The notes below the pieces were generated by a model that was not told the DNA's origin, searched no databases, and saw only the letters and a program-made list of their open reading frames with translations. The position numbers were made by a program, and so were the translations under genes. A stretch of DNA of 64,000 bases from an uncultured Bacillota bacterium (GTDB taxonomy: Bacteria; Bacillota; Clostridia; Christensenellales; Borkfalkiaceae): the NCBI GenBank assembly GCA_949283775.1, contig CASDTU010000079.1, positions 1 through 64,000 on the forward strand. The letters run 5' to 3'. The first letter of the stretch is position 1, and each line of letters starts with the position of its first letter. This document shows positions 1 through 7,958 of the stretch, piece by piece.

Positions 1-1
1 T

Positions 2-136
2 TTGCAGGCGACGATCCAGAGCTTTAAGACGATCTTGGACGGCGAAGTGGACGATTTGCCGGAGAATGCTTTCTTCAACGTCGGGGATATCGACGACGTA
101 AAGGCAAAGGCGAAAAAAATGCGCGAAGAGGCTTAA
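2..136 (+). CDS. atpD: F1F0 ATP synthase subunit beta, C-terminal fragment (cut by window edge)
   Basis: This frame is open from the window edge to a TAA at 134-136 and gives the last 44 residues of the catalytic beta subunit of the F-type ATPase. The segment reads [20 protein letters not shown] followed by a lysine-rich tail, which is the typical AtpD C-terminal helical end. The next gene is atpC, as expected for the end of an atp operon. The start and the nucleotide-binding domain lie outside the window. The identification rests on this short conserved tail plus gene order. Confidence 0.9.
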   Translation: MQATIQSFKTILDGEVDDLPENAFFNVGDIDDVKAKAKKMREEA

Positions 137-384
137 AGATCATCGCTTTAAACATAACGCGGTTTTCAGGGTTTTCGATGGTAAAATATCGGTAGAAAAA
201 CAGTCGGTTCAAAAGTGTGAAGAAAGGATTTGTCTGCAAACTTTCAGGCCGAATATAAAACAGCGGCCGGGTTTTTGATCGGTCGGCGGAGAAGAAAAAA
301 CAGTGTTAGGAAGAGCGTGCCGCCATTCGGAAGGACACATCGAGTTATAAAGAGTGCGGCGGCAGGTGCTGGAGGTGAGGACGG
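137..384. other. Unusually long atpD-atpC spacer, no recognised gene
   Basis: The 248 bases between the atpD stop and the atpC start hold no convincing ORF on either strand, only shadows of atpC. In most bacteria these two genes are separated by a few to a few tens of bases. I see no strong terminator here, so readthrough into atpC is likely. Its last bases carry the atpC ribosome binding site (GGAGGTGAGG, 371-380). Confidence 0.5.
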
Positions 385-801
385 TTGAATAAATTCTTTT
401 TGGAGATCATAACGCCCGAAAAAACCTTTTATCGCGGCGAAGTGGAATGTATCAATATTCCGGCGCTCGGCGGTTCTGCGACGGTTATGGCGGGGCATCA
501 GCCGATGGTGTTTGCCACGGAGCCCGGCGCGATCCGAATTACGGCGGACGGACAGACCCGCGAAGCGTTTATGAGCGAAGGCTTTGTGGAGGTTCGTCCG
601 GATGAAACGATCGCCTTTTCGGAGGCTGTGGAGTGGCCGGAAGACATCAACGAAGTGCGTGCCAGAGAGGCGAAAGAACGCGCGGAAGAGCAGCTTCGGC
701 GCAATCGTAGCGCGGAAGAATACAGGCTCAATCGCCGCGCTTTGCAGCGCGCTTTTGCGCGGCTGCGCGTCAAGCATCACGGCGATTATCGCGACGAATA
801 G
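385..801 (+). CDS. atpC: F1F0 ATP synthase subunit epsilon
   Basis: Predicted 138-residue epsilon subunit of the F1 rotor stalk, which couples gamma rotation to catalysis and inhibits ATP hydrolysis. The N-terminal beta-sandwich is visible (FFLEIITPEKTFYRGEVECI, then ALGGSATVMAGHQPMVF, where other family members have a LPGxxGxxGVLxxHxP-like region). A charged helical C-terminal part follows (residues about 90-138, rich in Arg/Glu). The start is TTG at 385, five bases after a GGAGGTGAGG ribosome binding site. Length is normal for the family. It follows atpD after an unusually long spacer and is the last atp gene. Confidence 0.93.
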   Translation: MNKFFLEIITPEKTFYRGEVECINIPALGGSATVMAGHQPMVFATEPGAIRITADGQTREAFMSEGFVEVRPDETIAFSEAVEWPEDINEVRAREAKERAEEQLRRNRSAEEYRLNRRALQRAFARLRVKHHGDYRDE

Positions 802-1139
802 CGCAAGTGTCTGTTGACGAAATCGTTTGCGTATGAATCATTTCATGAAGAAAATTCGTTTATAAGGAATTTTCGTAAAAATTTTTTATAAACCGGCAAC
901 AGGATTGATCGATCAGTCAGAAGACAAAAGCAAAAAATCGGCGCACCTTTAAAGTCAGCTTTGAAGGTGCGTAACGTATGTCTGTGCAAAAAAAGATGAA
1001 ATGTCTGCGCAAAGAAAATCATAGGTCTGCGCAAAAAAAGATGGAATGTCGGCCCGATGCCCTTGTCTTGCTCCGCATTTTTACAGCGACGATGATTTAC
1101 GATTGAATTTTTGAAAGGCATGGTTTCGGGTCGAAAACG
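802..1139. other. 338-bp intergenic region with tandem repeats
   Basis: No credible gene. A weak inverted repeat (942-971, GCACCTTT...AAGGTGC) is followed by the 23-bp tandem array at 981-1048. Reverse-strand ORFs across it are low-complexity translations of the repeats. The atp operon ends here, but no clear GC-rich terminator with a T-run is visible on the + strand. Confidence 0.5.
981..1048. repeat. Tandem repeat, 3 copies of about 23 bp
   Basis: Three adjacent units at 981-1003, 1004-1025 and 1026-1048 share the pattern TCTGYGCAAARAAARATSRWA. Units 1 and 3 are nearly identical and the middle one is diverged. The array lies in intergenic DNA between atpC and the phosphatase gene. It is unrelated in sequence to the other arrays in this window. 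Confidence 0.75.
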
Positions 1140-1613
1140 GTGAAAAAAGTGATACGGATTTTATTTGTGTGTTTGGGAAATATCTGCCGCTCGCCGATGG
1201 CGGAATTTCTTTGCAAAGATATGGCGGAAAAAAGCGGTAACTCCGATCGTCTCGTTATAGCTTCGGCGGGTACGAGTGCCGAAGAGGAAGGAAACTCGGT
1301 CTATCCGCCTGCGCGCAGGGAACTTTCAAAGCACGGGATCGATTGTGCGGGAAAGAGGGCCGTTCAAATGCGTGCGGACGATTATTTGAAGTACGATTAT
1401 ATCTTGGCGATGGAAGCAAGAAACAAGGACAGAATTCTGCGGATCTGCGGCGGCGATCCGCAGAAGAAGGTGTTTCGCCTGTTGGATTTTTCGCAAAATC
1501 CGCGCGATATTGCGGATCCGTGGTATACCGGCGATTTTTCCAAGACGTACAGCGATATTGTGGAGGGACTCAAAGGCTTTTTTGCGTTTTTGCGGCAGAA
1601 AAGAAGCCTTTGA
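1140..1613 (+). CDS. Low-molecular-weight protein tyrosine phosphatase
   Basis: A 157-residue cytoplasmic phosphatase of the LMW-PTP/ArsC-like fold. The P-loop CLGNICRS is at residues 11-18, with nucleophile Cys11 and phosphate-binding Arg17. The general acid Asp126 sits in the DPWY motif (126-129), as in the family. The length is typical. The start is taken as GTG at 1140; a stop at 1104 in the same frame leaves no upstream alternative, and no strong Shine-Dalgarno is visible. Bacterial relatives act on tyrosine kinases of capsule synthesis or on phospho-arginine, and nothing nearby decides between these. The next gene starts 18 bases downstream, so the two are probably cotranscribed. Confidence 0.93.
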   Translation: MKKVIRILFVCLGNICRSPMAEFLCKDMAEKSGNSDRLVIASAGTSAEEEGNSVYPPARRELSKHGIDCAGKRAVQMRADDYLKYDYILAMEARNKDRILRICGGDPQKKVFRLLDFSQNPRDIADPWYTGDFSKTYSDIVEGLKGFFAFLRQKRSL

Positions 1614-1631
1614 AAAGGCGGGTGAGATCAT

Positions 1632-2573
1632 ATGAATTTTTTAGAAACATTTATCAATGTCGTACTGTTGGTAGTTTTGACGCTGCCGGGATATTTTTTA
1701 AAAAAAGTAAAATTATTGCCGGATAAAGCTGCGAGTACGTTTGCGGTCTTGCTGCTGTACATAGCGCAGCCTTTTTTGATGATGTCGTCGCTTTTCAATA
1801 AAACGTTTGAATCTGCGGACCTGCTCTCTTTTTTATGGGTGATTATCTTTGCGGTGGTATTGCAGCTGGCGGTCTATTTTGTGGCGAAGCTGTTTTTTGC
1901 AGGGTGTAAGGAAGAAGCTACAAAGCGCGCCTGCGTGGCGTGCTCCTATTTGGGAAACGTCGGTTTTATGGGGATTCCCGTCATGCAGATGCTGTTTCCG
2001 GATAATCCGGATATGATACTGTACACGGTCGTATACAATATAGCGTTCAATGCGATGACGTGGACGCTGGGCGTGTATGCCATTACGGGAGAAAAGAAGC
2101 GCATCGATCCGTTGAAGATCCTTCTGAATCCGCCGACGATAGCGGTGATCATAGCGCTGCCGTTTTTCTTTTTGAATGTAACCATTCCCGAGGAAGTGAT
2201 GACTCCGATCCGGTATTTAGGCGATATGACGCTGCCTCTTTCGATGATCATATTGGGCGTTCGGCTGGCGGATATGCCGCTTCGGCGCCTTGTGGACAGT
2301 TGGAGAGTCTACGGGGTGGCGTTTGTCAAACTGATCGTATCGCCCTTGCTCTCGTTTGCTATTATGCTTTTGGTCGGATTGTTTGTGCCGATCGATCGTT
2401 TTGTTTTGATCGCGCTTTATATCATCGCAGCGATGCCGAGCGCATCCAGCGCATTGAATTTTGCGGAAATGTACGGAGGAGACCGCGAAACAGCGGCGGC
2501 AGCGACGGTGATGAATACATTGCTCTGTATTTTGACGATCCCCGTATTGATGCTGCTGTGTCAATTTTTCTAA
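1632..2573 (+). CDS. AEC (auxin efflux carrier) family transporter
   Basis: A 313-residue polytopic membrane protein with about ten hydrophobic segments spread over its whole length. The N-terminal VLLVVLTLPGYFLKKVKLLP and internal GNVGFMGIPVM are the PIN/AEC signature region with the conserved Asn and GxP. The family includes malate and other organic-acid carriers in bacteria. Substrate cannot be assigned. The start ATG (1632) is preceded by GGCGGGTGAG. The gene is followed by a strong bidirectional hairpin terminator at 2729-2778. Confidence 0.88.
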   Translation: MNFLETFINVVLLVVLTLPGYFLKKVKLLPDKAASTFAVLLLYIAQPFLMMSSLFNKTFESADLLSFLWVIIFAVVLQLAVYFVAKLFFAGCKEEATKRACVACSYLGNVGFMGIPVMQMLFPDNPDMILYTVVYNIAFNAMTWTLGVYAITGEKKRIDPLKILLNPPTIAVIIALPFFFLNVTIPEEVMTPIRYLGDMTLPLSMIILGVRLADMPLRRLVDSWRVYGVAFVKLIVSPLLSFAIMLLVGLFVPIDRFVLIALYIIAAMPSASSALNFAEMYGGDRETAAAATVMNTLLCILTIPVLMLLCQFF

Positions 2574-2728
2574 ACGGGAGCTGTAAAAACGTTGCGCTTG
2601 GAAAATACAATGTTCAAAGAAGGATGAGCAAAAGCGTTTGTTTGCAAAAACTTTTTGTAGCATTTTGCAAAGGTTGCACAATTCAAAATTTTTGTACGGA
2701 GAAATTTTGAAATTAAAAAATCGTTATA

Positions 2729-2778
2729 AAAGCAAGGCCCACTCTCCTTTGTAAAGGGAGTGGGCCTTGCTTTATTTT
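2729..2778. terminator. Bidirectional intrinsic terminator
   Basis: A 14-bp perfect arm (AGCAAGGCCCACTC with GAGTGGGCCTTGCT) closes a loop region at 2745-2758. A-rich sequence lies on the left and a TTTATTTT run on the right. It serves the + strand carrier gene and the convergent reverse-strand mgtE. Confidence 0.9.
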
Positions 2779-2850
2779 GATGGAAAGGATTTATAATGTA
2801 AGTAAGCCGCGCCTGTTCAAACTATTTTTCGGCATACAGCAGAGAATGCT

Positions 2851-4557
2851 TTATGCGGCGGGAACTCCGAGGCCGAACAATCCGAGCGTTACGCCGCAGA
2901 AAATCAGCAAAGAAAGCACGTCGGTAATGGTCGTGATGAAGGGGTTGGCGAAGACAGCCGGGTCAATATGAATGGTTTTTGCAAAGATAGGAATGCAGCA
3001 GCCAACGATTTTGGCAACGATAACCGCGAGGGAAATTGCCGTTGCCACAGCCAAGGAGTATACGATGGTGTAGGGGTATCCGAAGAGAAAATGATCGATC
3101 ACTTGCAACTTTGCGAAGCAGACGATCCCGACGGATACGGCAACCAAAATCGAAACGCGCACCTCTTTCCAGATTACGGCGAGGATATCTTTCGGCCGAA
3201 TCTCATCGAGTGCCATACCGCGGATGACGGTTACGGACGCCTGGCTTCCTGCATTTCCGCCGGTTCCCATGACCATAGGCATGCAGGCCACCAGAAGGGT
3301 CGAAAGCATCGTTTCATAGGTGTTGAGGATAAGACCTGTAAACGTGGCGCTGACCATGAGGATCAAAAGCCAGGGGATGCGGTGCAAATAAATGCGAAAC
3401 ACATTCGTTTCCAGATACGGTTTATCGGAAGGCGTGACGGAATTGATATAGGAAATATCTTCGGTAGCTTCTTCTGTAATGACGTCGAGCGCGTCGTCGA
3501 CGGTAACGATGCCGACGAGACGGTTTTCCTGGTCAACGACGGGAACGGATAGCAAGTCGTAACGGCTCAAAAGGTGGGCGACTTCTTCTTTATCCTGCTG
3601 CGTATTGACGAAGATGAAATTGGTTTCCATAAAGGATTCGACCTTTTCTTCATAGGCGTGCAGGAAAAGATCTTTGACCGTAACGATTCCGAGCAAAGTT
3701 TTCTTGTCGTCAGTAACATAGCACGTGTAAATTGTTTCTTTATCGATCGCCTGTTTCCGGATCTTTGCGAAGCATTCTTGCACGGTCATATGGGTGCGCA
3801 GAGAAATGCATTCGGTCGTCATCAGGCTGCCTGCGCTGTCTTTCGGGTATTTTAAAATTTCGTTGATCTCTTTCCGCGTTTCGCTGTCCGCCTGCAATAA
3901 GATTCGTTTGACGACGTTGGCGGGCATTTCTTCCACCAGGTCGACGGTATCGTCGACGAACAGTTCGTCTAAGATCAATTTTAATTCTTTATCGGAAAAG
4001 GAGCGGATCAGAAGTTCCTGCTGCGCGCTGTTCATTTCGACGAAAGTTTCCGCGGCAAGTTCTTTCGGAAGAAGCCGAAAAACGACCGGTAGGTCTGTTT
4101 CGGAAAGTTCGGCAAAAATTTCTGCCAGGTCGACCGGTTCCAGCTCGGCAAGAAGCGGCTTTAAGAGCGCAAATTTTTTCTCTTCGAGATAGTCGACGAT
4201 CTCTACGATTTTATCGTTTCGGTTTTCCGGCGTAGCTTTGAGCAAAACCTCGTGCACGACGTCGGCCGGCATGCTTTCCAACAGATCTTCTACGTTGTCG
4301 TCGATAATTTCGTCGGTAACCGATTGCAGTTTCACGCCGCTGAAATCTTTCAGCACTCGTTTTTGCGTATCGGTATTTAAGAGGACGAAAACGTCGGCGG
4401 CCGTTTCTTTGTCGAGGCAGTCGAACAGAGTGGTCAATTTTTCGCCGTCCAGGGATTCGAGGATTCTTGCGAGTTCTTCCAGGGACAAAGTATCGAGCAG
4501 GGAATGAAGATCGTCGATGCGCTGTTCGTCTAAAAGTTGAATGATTTTCTCCAGCAT
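2851..4557 (-). CDS. mgtE: Magnesium transporter MgtE with duplicated N domain
   Basis: A 568-residue MgtE, about 115 longer than the usual 450. Residues 16-118 and 131-233 are two tandem copies of the superhelical MgtE N domain at a constant offset of 115; DNVEDLLESMPADVVHEVLL (88-107) aligns with TVDLVEEMPANVVKRILL (204-221). Two CBS domains follow (about 245-310 and 312-370), then the plug helix and five membrane segments from about 395. The pore signature GTGGNAGSQASVTVIRG is near 431-447. The N and CBS domains sense cytosolic Mg2+ and gate the channel. The RBS is GGAGG before ATG, with a good promoter upstream (4594-4622). No M-box-like leader was recognised. Confidence 0.96.
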   Translation of the reverse strand: MLEKIIQLLDEQRIDDLHSLLDTLSLEELARILESLDGEKLTTLFDCLDKETAADVFVLLNTDTQKRVLKDFSGVKLQSVTDEIIDDNVEDLLESMPADVVHEVLLKATPENRNDKIVEIVDYLEEKKFALLKPLLAELEPVDLAEIFAELSETDLPVVFRLLPKELAAETFVEMNSAQQELLIRSFSDKELKLILDELFVDDTVDLVEEMPANVVKRILLQADSETRKEINEILKYPKDSAGSLMTTECISLRTHMTVQECFAKIRKQAIDKETIYTCYVTDDKKTLLGIVTVKDLFLHAYEEKVESFMETNFIFVNTQQDKEEVAHLLSRYDLLSVPVVDQENRLVGIVTVDDALDVITEEATEDISYINSVTPSDKPYLETNVFRIYLHRIPWLLILMVSATFTGLILNTYETMLSTLLVACMPMVMGTGGNAGSQASVTVIRGMALDEIRPKDILAVIWKEVRVSILVAVSVGIVCFAKLQVIDHFLFGYPYTIVYSLAVATAISLAVIVAKIVGCCIPIFAKTIHIDPAVFANPFITTITDVLSLLIFCGVTLGLFGLGVPAA

Positions 4558-4593
4558 TCGCGGTGTCTGCCTCCTTATTGTTTATTCTAAAAA

Positions 4594-4622
4594 ATTATAA
4601 TTTTTTTGCTTAAATTTGTCAA
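4594..4622 (-). promoter_or_regulatory. Promoter of mgtE
   Basis: On the reverse strand TTGACA (4622-4617) and TATAAT (4599-4594) are separated by exactly 17 bases. This is a consensus sigma-A promoter about 37 bases from the mgtE start. Confidence 0.8.
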
Positions 4623-4701
4623 GTAAAGCGCCCGTGAAGGGGTCGAAAAGGAAAAATTTTATAAAAAATATAGGGAAAAAATAAATCAAACGGGCAGAGA
4701 G

Positions 4702-4730
4702 TTGTTTCCTATCAAAAATTGTGTTATAAT
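4702..4730 (+). promoter_or_regulatory. Promoter of the aminotransferase gene
   Basis: TTGTTT (4702-4707), a 17-base spacer and TATAAT (4725-4730), about 48 bases before the ATG at 4779. Confidence 0.7.
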
Positions 4731-4778
4731 GAAAAGCAAAGAAAATAAGAAGCAAGGTCAGGCAGGAGAGAGAGCGAT

Positions 4779-5963
4779 ATGAATCAGAGAATGTATGAAT
4801 TAGGCAGCAAACGCTCCGTCATTCGTGAAATATTCGAATTCGGAAAAAGCAGGGCAGCGCAGATCGGCGCCGAGAATGTATATGATTTCAGCCTCGGAAA
4901 TCCGAGCGTTGCGCCGCCGCAGATCGTGGAAGATACCTTAATAGAACTGCTTCGTTCGGACAATCCTACGGCGATGCACGGCTATACGTCCGCGCAGGGT
5001 GACGCTTCGGTGCGCGGAGCGATAGCGGAATATATTGCAAAAACGCACGGCGTCGAGTGCGACCCTTCGTTTCTTTATATGACGTGCGGCGCGGCGGCGT
5101 CTTTGACGATCACGCTGTCGGCGCTCTGCAACCGCGGGGATGAGGTGATCACGTTTGCGCCGTATTTTACGGAATATAAAGTTTTTGCGGAGACGGCGGG
5201 TGCAAAATTGATCGCGCTTGCGTCGGATCCCGAAACCTTTCAGATCGATTTTAATTTGCTGGAAGGCGCGATCGGAAAGAATACGGCTGCGATTTTGGTC
5301 AATTCTCCGAACAATCCGAGCGGCGTCGTGTACAACGAACAGACGATCCGAAAGTTGGCGGAGATGCTTTGCAAAAAATCGAAAGAATACGGAAAGACGA
5401 TTTATCTTATAACGGATGAACCGTACCGCGAGCTGGTATACGGCGGAGTGGAAGTTCCGTATCTTACTAAATATTATCCGCATACGATCGTATGTTATTC
5501 GTATTCGAAATCGCTTTCTCTGCCGGGAGAGCGAATCGGATATATCTTTGTAAACCCCAAGGCGGAAAGGGCGAAAGAGCTGTACCTTGCGGTATGCGGA
5601 GCAGGTCGTGCGCTCGGGTATGTATGCGCTCCGTCCTTGTTCCAAAAGATGGTCGCAAAGTGCCAGGGGATCACGAGCGACGTTTCCATCTATGAAAAAA
5701 ACCGCAATCTTTTGGCGGACGCACTTCGGAAGTTCGGCTATCAATGCGTACAGCCGGACGGTGCGTTTTATCTGTTTGTTCGCGCTTTGGAGGAAGACGC
5801 AAACGCCTTTTGCGAGCGGGCGAAAAAATACAATTTGCTGCTTGTTCCCGGCGATGATTTCGGCTGTAAAGGGTATGTTCGGATCGCATACTGCGTTTCA
5901 ACGGAAATGATACAAAGAGCGTTGCCTTCCTTTGAAAAACTTGCAAATGAGTATAAAAAGTGA
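4779..5963 (+). CDS. PLP-dependent aminotransferase, class I/II
   Basis: A 394-residue fold-type I aminotransferase. The PLP-binding lysine is Lys244 in SYSKSLSLPGERIGY. Further family signatures are NSPNNPSGVVY (cofactor ring and carboxylate binding), TDEPYRELVY (Asp that holds the pyridine nitrogen) and the C-terminal Arg in GYVRIAYCVS. The N-terminal DFSLGNPSVAPP is typical of the AspB/AlaT-like subgroup. The donor specificity (aspartate, alanine or aromatic amino acids) cannot be fixed from sequence. The ATG is preceded by CAGGAGAGAGAG. The gene has its own promoter and terminator and is monocistronic. Confidence 0.9.
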   Translation: MNQRMYELGSKRSVIREIFEFGKSRAAQIGAENVYDFSLGNPSVAPPQIVEDTLIELLRSDNPTAMHGYTSAQGDASVRGAIAEYIAKTHGVECDPSFLYMTCGAAASLTITLSALCNRGDEVITFAPYFTEYKVFAETAGAKLIALASDPETFQIDFNLLEGAIGKNTAAILVNSPNNPSGVVYNEQTIRKLAEMLCKKSKEYGKTIYLITDEPYRELVYGGVEVPYLTKYYPHTIVCYSYSKSLSLPGERIGYIFVNPKAERAKELYLAVCGAGRALGYVCAPSLFQKMVAKCQGITSDVSIYEKNRNLLADALRKFGYQCVQPDGAFYLFVRALEEDANAFCERAKKYNLLLVPGDDFGCKGYVRIAYCVSTEMIQRALPSFEKLANEYKK

Positions 5964-5970
5964 TTTTTAT

Positions 5971-5988
5971 AGTACTATGTCAGACATA
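5971..5988 (+). repeat. Dispersed 18-bp palindromic motif, copy 1
   Basis: AGTACTATGTCAGACATA begins 8 bases after the aminotransferase stop. It contains the palindrome TATGTC-A-GACATA. Other copies are at 19163, 30350, 41929 and 53258, all on the + strand. Confidence 0.75.
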
Positions 5989-6028
5989 TTATCGTAAAAA
6001 ACAAGAAAAAATCTTGTAAAGGGTCAAG

Positions 6029-6063
6029 AGAGGCTGCGAGTCAATTCGCCGCCTCTGTTTTTT
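6029..6063 (+). terminator. Intrinsic terminator after the aminotransferase gene
   Basis: AGAGGC (6029-6034) pairs with GCCTCT (6051-6056), followed by GTTTTTTAA. It lies 66 bases after the aminotransferase stop. Confidence 0.7.
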
Positions 6064-6133
6064 AATTCCGTTTTGAGTTTTCCTTCGTCGCGAGTATACT
6101 TTCAGAAAAAACCGATCCTAAAAGAGGTGAAAG

Positions 6134-6175
6134 ATATTTTAAAGAGCAGAAAAAATATTTTAAAGAGTAGAAAGA
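6134..6175. repeat. Tandem repeat, 2 copies of 21 bp
   Basis: ATATTTTAAAGAGCAGAAAAA (6134-6154) is followed directly by a copy differing at two positions (6155-6175). It sits in the A-rich 380 bases between the terminator at 6063 and the ABC operon. That stretch also has runs such as AAAAAAACAGCAA and no convincing gene. Confidence 0.7.
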
Positions 6176-6367
6176 TCTTTTTGTATGCGTTTTCAGTTTG
6201 CGGCTTGTTGACGCACACTAAGGAAAGTCGAACAGAAGGGCAATGTTTCACCATTAAAAAAAACAGCAACAATGATTTAAAAAAACAGAAAGAAGGATTG
6301 CAAAAAAAACAGCAAGAATAATTGAAAAAAACGGCAATAAAAATTTTTAAAATCCCTGCCAAAACAC

Positions 6368-6396
6368 TTTACTAATTTAGCGCAATAAAGTATAAT
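6368..6396 (+). promoter_or_regulatory. Promoter of the amino-acid ABC operon
   Basis: TTTACT (6368-6373), 17 bases, then TATAAT (6391-6396), about 48 bases before the start of the binding-protein gene. Confidence 0.65.
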
Positions 6397-6444
6397 TTTT
6401 AATACAAATAAAGATGTAAACATGCGAAAAAGAAGGAGAATTGT

Positions 6445-7290
6445 ATGAAAAAAATTGTAGCAATAATTTGTGTATTTGTATTTTTGTTCGGCGGTATTGC
6501 GACGATGTCCGGATGTAAGCAAGAAACGAATAAGCTAATAGGTTTTGATATTGATTTGGCGCAAGCAGTTGCTGATAAATTGAATTTGCAATTGGAATGC
6601 CGTCTAATTTCATGGGAGGCGAAAGAAACAGAACTTTCCACAAATTTAATAGATGTGATTTGGAATGGATTTACTTATTCTGATGAACGTGCGCAGAATA
6701 TAGATTTTTCAGGATATTATATGGAGAACAAGCAAGTTGTTATCGTGAAGAAAAGTGATGCTGAAAAATATAAGGATTTGGAAAGTATCAAAGCAGCTTC
6801 TGTGTTTACCGCAGAGGCGACGTCTGCAGGGGAAACCGTTATAGAAGATGTTTTTGAAAAAGAAAACAAGGCCGCAAGTTCTCAGCTTATGGTATTCACG
6901 GACGTGAGTACCGGAACGAGTGATATCGGGGTTGTTGATAGCACGATGGCTGGATATTATATAACTTCCGAAAAAGGCGGCTATCACGATTCTCTTTCGG
7001 TCGTTGATTTGGGAGACGCTGTAACATCAGAATATTACGCGATTGGTTGCCGAAAGGATAGTAATTTTGACGAAGTTTTAAATCATGTTCTTGCAGAGCT
7101 TTGGAAAGAAGGAAAGATTGCGGAAATCGCAACAAAATACGGGTTGCAGGATGTAATTTATAACGGTTTTGGTGAGTATGACGAATCTTACGAATTTCCA
7201 ACGGATGGTGATTATTCTGCAATAAAAAAATCAGGGAAATTTGTTCTCGGTTATACGGTATTTGCACCCATGGCTTATAATGAAGCGTAA
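6445..7290 (+). CDS. Amino-acid ABC transporter substrate-binding lipoprotein, circularly permuted
   Basis: A 281-residue type II binding protein of the polar-amino-acid family. Residues 1-27 are a lipoprotein signal ending at the Cys of MSGC. Right after it comes KLIGFDIDLAQAVADKLN, which in normal relatives is the second strand/helix of the mature domain. The usual first segment is instead at the very C-terminus: DYSAIKKSGKFVLGYTVFAP, then MAYNEA and stop. Joining end to start would give MAYNEA-NKLIGFDID, the standard order. Ligand residues remain visible: the Arg in SDERAQNIDFS and the Asp in IGVVDSTMAGYYI. The fold may therefore be intact with relocated termini. Permease and ATPase genes follow directly. 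The gene is more A/T-rich than its neighbours. RBS is AAGGAG before ATG. Confidence 0.88.
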   Translation: MKKIVAIICVFVFLFGGIATMSGCKQETNKLIGFDIDLAQAVADKLNLQLECRLISWEAKETELSTNLIDVIWNGFTYSDERAQNIDFSGYYMENKQVVIVKKSDAEKYKDLESIKAASVFTAEATSAGETVIEDVFEKENKAASSQLMVFTDVSTGTSDIGVVDSTMAGYYITSEKGGYHDSLSVVDLGDAVTSEYYAIGCRKDSNFDEVLNHVLAELWKEGKIAEIATKYGLQDVIYNGFGEYDESYEFPTDGDYSAIKKSGKFVLGYTVFAPMAYNEA

Positions 7291-7302
7291 ACGGAGTTGA
7301 AA

Positions 7303-7956
7303 ATGTTTTTAGGTATTTTGGAGCAATTGGCAGAAGGTTTTTTGGTAACGCTTGAATTGTTTGGACTTACGCTGGTTTTTTCATTGCCGTTAGGCCTTTT
7401 GATTGCTTTTTGTACGATGTCTAAATTTTATCCCTTGAAATTATTTTTTCAGGTAATAGTGTGGATTGTTCGCGGTACTCCGTTAATGCTACAATTGTTT
7501 ATTGTATGTTACGGTCCGAGTCTGTTTGGGTTAACGGCTTTGCGGGACTCATTTCTTGCCGCAACGATTGCTTTTGTTATTAACTATGCTTGTTATTTTT
7601 CAGTTATATTTAGAGGCGGTATCGAAAGCATATCAAGAGGACAGTATGAAGCGGGGCAAGTTCTTGGGATGAATCGGATACAGATTTTTTTCTGTATTGT
7701 TTTATTACAAGTCATAAAACGAATTTTAGCTCCTATTTCCAATGAGGTCATTACTCTTGTAAAAGATACATCTTTGGCGAATACACTTGGAGGAATTGTA
7801 GAAATAATAGCAGCCTCAAAAGTGGTAACAGGTACATATGCCGTGCCGCTTATTTATCCTTTGCTGGGAGCAGGTGTCTTTTTCTTGATTTTTATAGGCG
7901 CGCTCACGCTTTTGTTTGGGTTTATCGAAAAGAAACTAAATTATTTCAGGGTATAA
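7303..7956 (+). CDS. Amino-acid ABC transporter permease
   Basis: A 217-residue inner-membrane permease of the HisMQ/GlnP family with about five hydrophobic helices. The ATPase-contact (EAA) region is recognisable as [20 protein letters not shown] around residues 103-122, and [11 protein letters not shown] is the family's N-terminal motif. The start is placed at ATG 7303, six bases after GGAG (7293-7296). A TTG at 7297 abuts that Shine-Dalgarno and cannot use it. Only one permease gene is present, so it probably acts as a homodimer. It lies 12 bases after the permuted binding protein and 2 bases before the ATPase gene. Confidence 0.93.
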   Translation: MFLGILEQLAEGFLVTLELFGLTLVFSLPLGLLIAFCTMSKFYPLKLFFQVIVWIVRGTPLMLQLFIVCYGPSLFGLTALRDSFLAATIAFVINYACYFSVIFRGGIESISRGQYEAGQVLGMNRIQIFFCIVLLQVIKRILAPISNEVITLVKDTSLANTLGGIVEIIAASKVVTGTYAVPLIYPLLGAGVFFLIFIGALTLLFGFIEKKLNYFRV

Positions 7957-7958
7957 CT

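Noticed and set aside
244..780. Reverse-strand 178-codon ORF over atpC
   Set aside because: A shadow of atpC in a G/C-rich frame; no family resemblance.
843..1121. Reverse-strand 92-codon ORF
   Set aside because: It is made of the 23-bp tandem array translated (HLFL-type repeats), with no ribosome binding site.
4558..4778. M-box Mg2+ riboswitch before mgtE
   Set aside because: The consensus promoter is only about 37 bases from the start codon, leaving no room for an M-box.
6073..6321. 82-codon ORF before the ABC operon
   Set aside because: It is a translation of A-rich repeats, overlaps a terminator region and has no ribosome binding site.
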